A stretch of 64,000 nt of DNA from JASLEW01 sp035544875 (GTDB taxonomy: Bacteria > Acidobacteriota > Thermoanaerobaculia > Multivoradales > UBA5704), in contig DASZZP010000038.1 in assembly GCA_035544875.1 (NCBI GenBank), forward strand, positions 1-64,000, read 5' to 3'. The notes below the pieces were generated by a model, which was not told where the DNA came from, did no database searches, and saw nothing but the letters and a program-made list of their open reading frames with translations. Of this stretch, positions 62,926 through 64,000 are shown piece after piece (the first letter of the stretch is position 1; each line of letters starts with the position of its first letter). The position numbers were made by a program, and so were the translations under genes.

Positions 62926-64000
62926 ATGAGCCTGATCGACGATCTGCGGCGCGTCCCCGTCTTGGCCGGCCTGAGCGAAGAGCAGCTCGGCTGGCTGGCC
63001 GCCAATCTCCGCGAGGTGCGCCTGGCGCCTGGCGAGGCGGCGGTCGAGGAGGGAGCGCCGGCCGACCGGATGATGGTCGTGCTCGACGGCGAGATCCAGC
63101 TGGCGCGGGAGAAGGGAACCGCTGACGGACGCCTCGGAGTGATCAAGACGGGCGACGTGAGCGGCATGCTTCCCTTCTCGCGCATGACCCATTTCACGGT
63201 CAGCGCTCGCGCCGTGGTCCCCTCGCGCGTCGGCTTCGTTGAGGCAACCCTGTTCCCGGAGATGCTGCGGCGTATCCCGGAGCTCGAACCGCGGCTGGTC
63301 GGGCTGCTCACCGACCGGGTGCGGGAGTCGACGCGGCAGGATCAGCAGCGCGAGAAGCTGATGGCGCTGGGAAAGCTATCGGCCGGCCTGGCGCACGAGC
63401 TCAACAACCCGGCGGCCGCGGTGCAACGAGCCGCCAGCGAGCTCGGCGAGCGGCTGGAGGCTCTGCGCCAGGCAGCGGTGGCGCTGGCCGGCTGCAGCCT
63501 GCAGCACGACGCCTTGAGTGCCGCCCTCGAGCTGCGGCAGGCCGCCGCCAGTCGCCAGGCGCAAGGCCCCGAGCCGGTCGATCCCGTGCTGCAGAGCGAT
63601 CGCGAAAGTGCTCTCGAGGAATGGCTCGAGGCCCACCGCGTCGAGCGCGCCTGGATCGTCGCCGGCACTCTCGCCTCCTATGGGATCGTCCCCGCCGATC
63701 TAGAGCCGCTGGCCGCCCGGCTTCCCGGCGACGGAGTCGCCTGCCTCCTAGTCTGGCTCGAGGCAGGCCTCGCCGCCGACGCGCTGCTCGGCGAGCTGCG
63801 GGCGGCGGCGCGCCGGATCTCCGAGCTGGTGACCGCGGTCAAGGCCTACTCGCACATGGACGAGGGCCAGGGCCGCACCGAGATCGACGTGCACCGCGAG
63901 CTCGACAGCGCGCTCACCATGCTGGCGCACAAGGCCCGCGCCAAGGGGGTCGCGGTCGAGCGCCTCTACACCCCGCAGCTGCCGCGCATCGAGGCCTTCG
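62926..64000 (+). CDS. Cyclic-nucleotide-binding sensor histidine kinase (partial)
   Basis: Open from ATG 62926 to the window end (358 residues visible). Residues 8-135 form a cNMP-binding (CRP-like) domain (VPVLAGLSEEQLGWL, PADRMMVVLDGEIQL). A HisKA-type dimerisation helix follows with H157 in SAGLAHELNNPAAAV, then a helical region with a second conserved block (RISELVTAVKAYSHMDEG, about 305) leading into the ATPase domain beyond the edge. It should autophosphorylate in response to cAMP or cGMP. The FHA-GAF cyclase at 10994 could supply the ligand (inference). TACGAT lies six bases before the ATG. Confidence 0.87.
   Translation, partial: MSLIDDLRRVPVLAGLSEEQLGWLAANLREVRLAPGEAAVEEGAPADRMMVVLDGEIQLAREKGTADGRLGVIKTGDVSGMLPFSRMTHFTVSARAVVPSRVGFVEATLFPEMLRRIPELEPRLVGLLTDRVRESTRQDQQREKLMALGKLSAGLAHELNNPAAAVQRAASELGERLEALRQAAVALAGCSLQHDALSAALELRQAAASRQAQGPEPVDPVLQSDRESALEEWLEAHRVERAWIVAGTLASYGIVPADLEPLAARLPGDGVACLLVWLEAGLAADALLGELRAAARRISELVTAVKAYSHMDEGQGRTEIDVHRELDSALTMLAHKARAKGVAVERLYTPQLPRIEAF

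Overview
The window is about 70% GC, gene-dense bacterial chromosome. Its coding style (long GC-rich genes, many secreted peptidases, and two orphan MacB-like permeases of the ADOP type typical of acidobacteria) suggests a member of Acidobacteriota, possibly class Thermoanaerobaculia. This assignment is inference. No rRNA, tRNA, CRISPR array, phage module or complete insertion sequence is visible.

Layout. 1-7.7 kb: the tail of a coiled-coil protein, an EamA exporter divergent from a GlxA/FtrA-like regulator, then two secreted or envelope hydrolases (DUF885 and a beta-propeller/M28/PDZ peptidase). 8-12.7 kb: a four-S1-domain RNA-binding protein, a DUF5715 LAS-type peptidase-like protein and an FHA-GAF-nucleotide cyclase. 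12.8-14.5 kb: a sirohaem nitrite/sulfite reductase whose 5' end has been replaced by scrambled DNA. 14.5-19.6 kb: an ADOP permease, a di-haem oxidoreductase and ApaH. 20-27.5 kb: a membrane protein, a secreted amidohydrolase, a GNAT acetyltransferase, an S9 peptidase coupled to an atypical Nramp transporter, and a small secreted Cys protein. 27.7-39.4 kb: a second ADOP permease divergent from a compact exporter operon (HlyD, ATPase, TolC, ATPase, two ABC-2 permeases, membrane protein). 39.4-46.6 kb: an esterase remnant, an MbfA-type iron exporter, an AidB-like dehydrogenase, an M49-like protein with a degraded zinc site, a small secreted protein and an alpha/beta hydrolase. 46.6-55.3 kb: a glycosidase-like protein, a DUF6600 protein, and a tightly coupled trio (zinc-ribbon membrane protein, site-2 protease, SWIM-SNF2 helicase). 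55.5-64 kb: a phospholipid cassette (phosphoesterase, CdsA, PlsC), a 48-residue membrane protein, a PaaZ/BoxD-like aldehyde dehydrogenase, a NarL-type regulator, inorganic pyrophosphatase, and a cyclic-nucleotide-binding histidine kinase cut by the window end.

The most interesting material lies between genes and at gene starts. Several unlabelled repeat families occur: a roughly 105-bp element with 28-29-bp terminal inverted repeats (two copies), a roughly 138-bp interspersed repeat (two copies), a roughly 66-bp repeat in opposite orientations (two copies), and clustered GGGACCCGCG units that supply the C-terminus of the GNAT gene. Many starts lack a Shine-Dalgarno but carry a TAnnnT box exactly 6-7 nt upstream, the signature of leaderless transcription. 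The nitrite-reductase 5' patch, made from a 25-bp apaH fragment and a 67-bp inverted copy of the gene itself, is either a template-switch event or an assembly error and should be checked first.
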